Source: JBJXFY01 sp046155815
GTDB taxonomy: Bacteria; Verrucomicrobiota; Verrucomicrobiia; Limisphaerales; CAIMTB01
NCBI GenBank assembly: GCA_046155815.1
Contig: JBJXFY010000111.1
Coordinates: forward strand, 1-6,667
DNA length: 6,667 nt
Direction: 5' to 3'
Under the pieces are notes generated by a model. That model was not told the DNA's origin, did no database searches, and worked only from the letters and a program-made list of their open reading frames with translations. The translations under genes and the position numbers were made by a program. Position 1 is the first letter of the stretch, and every line of letters starts with the position of its first letter. Positions 6,098 to 6,667 of this stretch are shown one piece after another.

Positions 6098-6499
6098 TCA
6101 AACACCGTCACGCCGGATGTACCAAAACAGGCAGGCCATCGGGGCAAAGACAACTAAGATCACGGAGCCTGTAAACAGCAGGGTGAAGAGCGGTTCGGAA
6201 TACGAGAATCTTGGAATCAAATGCGGAAACATCAGGCCAGCGAGCATGAAAATGGCAGTGATCACCACCTGAATCCATTGCGCTTTGAACTGGAACAAAG
6301 GCAGGGGCAGCAGGCTCGCAGCGATTCCGAATGGCATCAGGATGTGGACGAAGTGGCCACTCGTGCCGACCCAGTCGTTATCAACCGTCAATGCCGGAAT
6401 CATGATGACCGCCAGCCCGCACACGAACCCGGCAAAGGCCGAGATACAACAGGCAAGACGCCCGTTTCTATGCCGGGCTTGCCTACGCATGAGGGGCAT
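6098..6499 (-). CDS. Small four-helix membrane protein of unknown function
   Basis: I do not recognise a family. The 133-residue frame from the ATG at 6499 has a basic N-terminus (MRRQARHRNGR, 4-14) and four hydrophobic segments near residues 16-37, 48-68, 74-93 and 103-127. It ends with the basic tail WYIRRDGV, so both termini are probably cytoplasmic. The loop after helix 1 is acidic and polar (TVDNDWVGTSGH, 38-49). Such topology is common in small uncharacterised inner-membrane proteins. An ATG at 6490 is an alternative start, and one at 6547 would add an Arg-rich piece that looks non-coding. Upstream of 6499 there is only a weak AGGCGG. The stop codon is 21 bp before the TatD-type hydrolase, suggesting a shared transcript. 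The gene's GC is clearly lower (about 49% over 6121-6300 by hand count) than that of its neighbours. Confidence 0.68.
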   Translation of the reverse strand: MPLMRRQARHRNGRLACCISAFAGFVCGLAVIMIPALTVDNDWVGTSGHFVHILMPFGIAASLLPLPLFQFKAQWIQVVITAIFMLAGLMFPHLIPRFSYSEPLFTLLFTGSVILVVFAPMACLFWYIRRDGV

Positions 6500-6667
6500 G
6501 CAACCAGCCGCCTGAAACTGGAACCGACGCGCACGCCGGCCCGCCATCCTTAGCCACGGCGTGGACGCGGGCTGAGAGCGTGCCGCCCGACTTGAGCGCC
6601 TTCGCCAGTTGGGCCGGGGTCACGTCACGCAGGTGAATCTTGGCCCGCCGGAACATCTCCCGCCGGC
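6483..6667 (-). CDS. Partial open frame at right edge, possible C-terminus of an unknown protein
   Basis: On the minus strand one frame stays open from the right edge (first full codon at 6665) to a TAG at 6485-6483, giving 60 residues. The first part, MFRRAKIHLRDVTPAQLAKA (4-23), looks like genuine helical protein with balanced charge; the last ~17 residues (after AKDGGPA) are Gly/Ala/Pro-rich and less convincing. The other five frames in 6550-6667 are broken by stops. It overlaps the start of the small membrane gene by 17 bp, or 8 bp if that gene starts at 6490. It may be the end of a gene that starts outside the window, a decayed fragment, or chance. I do not recognise a family. Confidence 0.3.
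   Translation of the reverse strand, partial: RREMFRRAKIHLRDVTPAQLAKALKSGGTLSARVHAVAKDGGPACASVPVSGGWLHAPHA

Noticed and set aside
5198..6157. A 319-codon plus-strand open frame opposite the TatD-type gene
   Set aside because: It is antisense to a gene with every TatD-type metal ligand. Its His/Val/Arg-rich product is typical mirror sequence.

Overview
This is a GC-rich bacterial window, roughly 60-80% GC in the lines I counted, with a lower-GC patch near the right end. I see six protein-coding genes plus one doubtful partial frame at the right edge. The domain mix (a DUF4038-type glycoside hydrolase, a cupin/AraC regulator, an L-ribulokinase and an EboB-like TatD hydrolase) and the general lack of Shine-Dalgarno sequences would fit a Verrucomicrobiota-type degrader of plant polysaccharide. 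That placement is an inference from family impressions; there is no rRNA or other marker gene here.

Layout, left to right. (1) 1-883, minus: the N-terminal 294 codons of a DUF4038/GH140-like glycoside hydrolase that runs off the left edge. (2) 884-1211: a 328-bp gene-free leader of that hydrolase, holding a 17-bp near-perfect palindrome. (3) 1212-2195, minus: an AraC-family regulator with an N-terminal cupin-like domain and a probable TTG start that lies inside a perfect 13-bp palindrome. (4) 2196-2392: a divergent intergenic region with a tandem 12-bp repeat. (5) 2393-3274, plus: an EamA/DMT-type 10-helix transporter. (6) 3275-3443: a convergent intergenic region with small hairpins. (7) 3444-5123, minus: a complete L-ribulokinase (araB). 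(8) 5124-5266: a spacer with a strong GC hairpin. (9) 5267-6076, minus: a TatD-superfamily metal-dependent hydrolase resembling EboB. (10) 6098-6499, minus: a small four-helix membrane protein of lower GC. (11) 6483-6667, minus: a partial open frame of uncertain status.

Working together: the AraC regulator sits just upstream of the glycoside hydrolase on the same strand and is the obvious candidate to control it. The ribulokinase would feed L-arabinose, a common pectin and hemicellulose side-chain sugar, into the pentose phosphate pathway. A DMT exporter or importer lies between them. The window therefore looks like part of a plant-polysaccharide or pentose utilisation neighbourhood. However, araA, araD and a dedicated sugar importer are not visible, so the link is inferred from proximity only. 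I see no mobile element, CRISPR array, tRNA or rRNA. I did not find a clearly new multi-gene system. The points most worth following are the unusual araB/EboB-like pairing, the two palindromes, and the low-GC orphan membrane gene.
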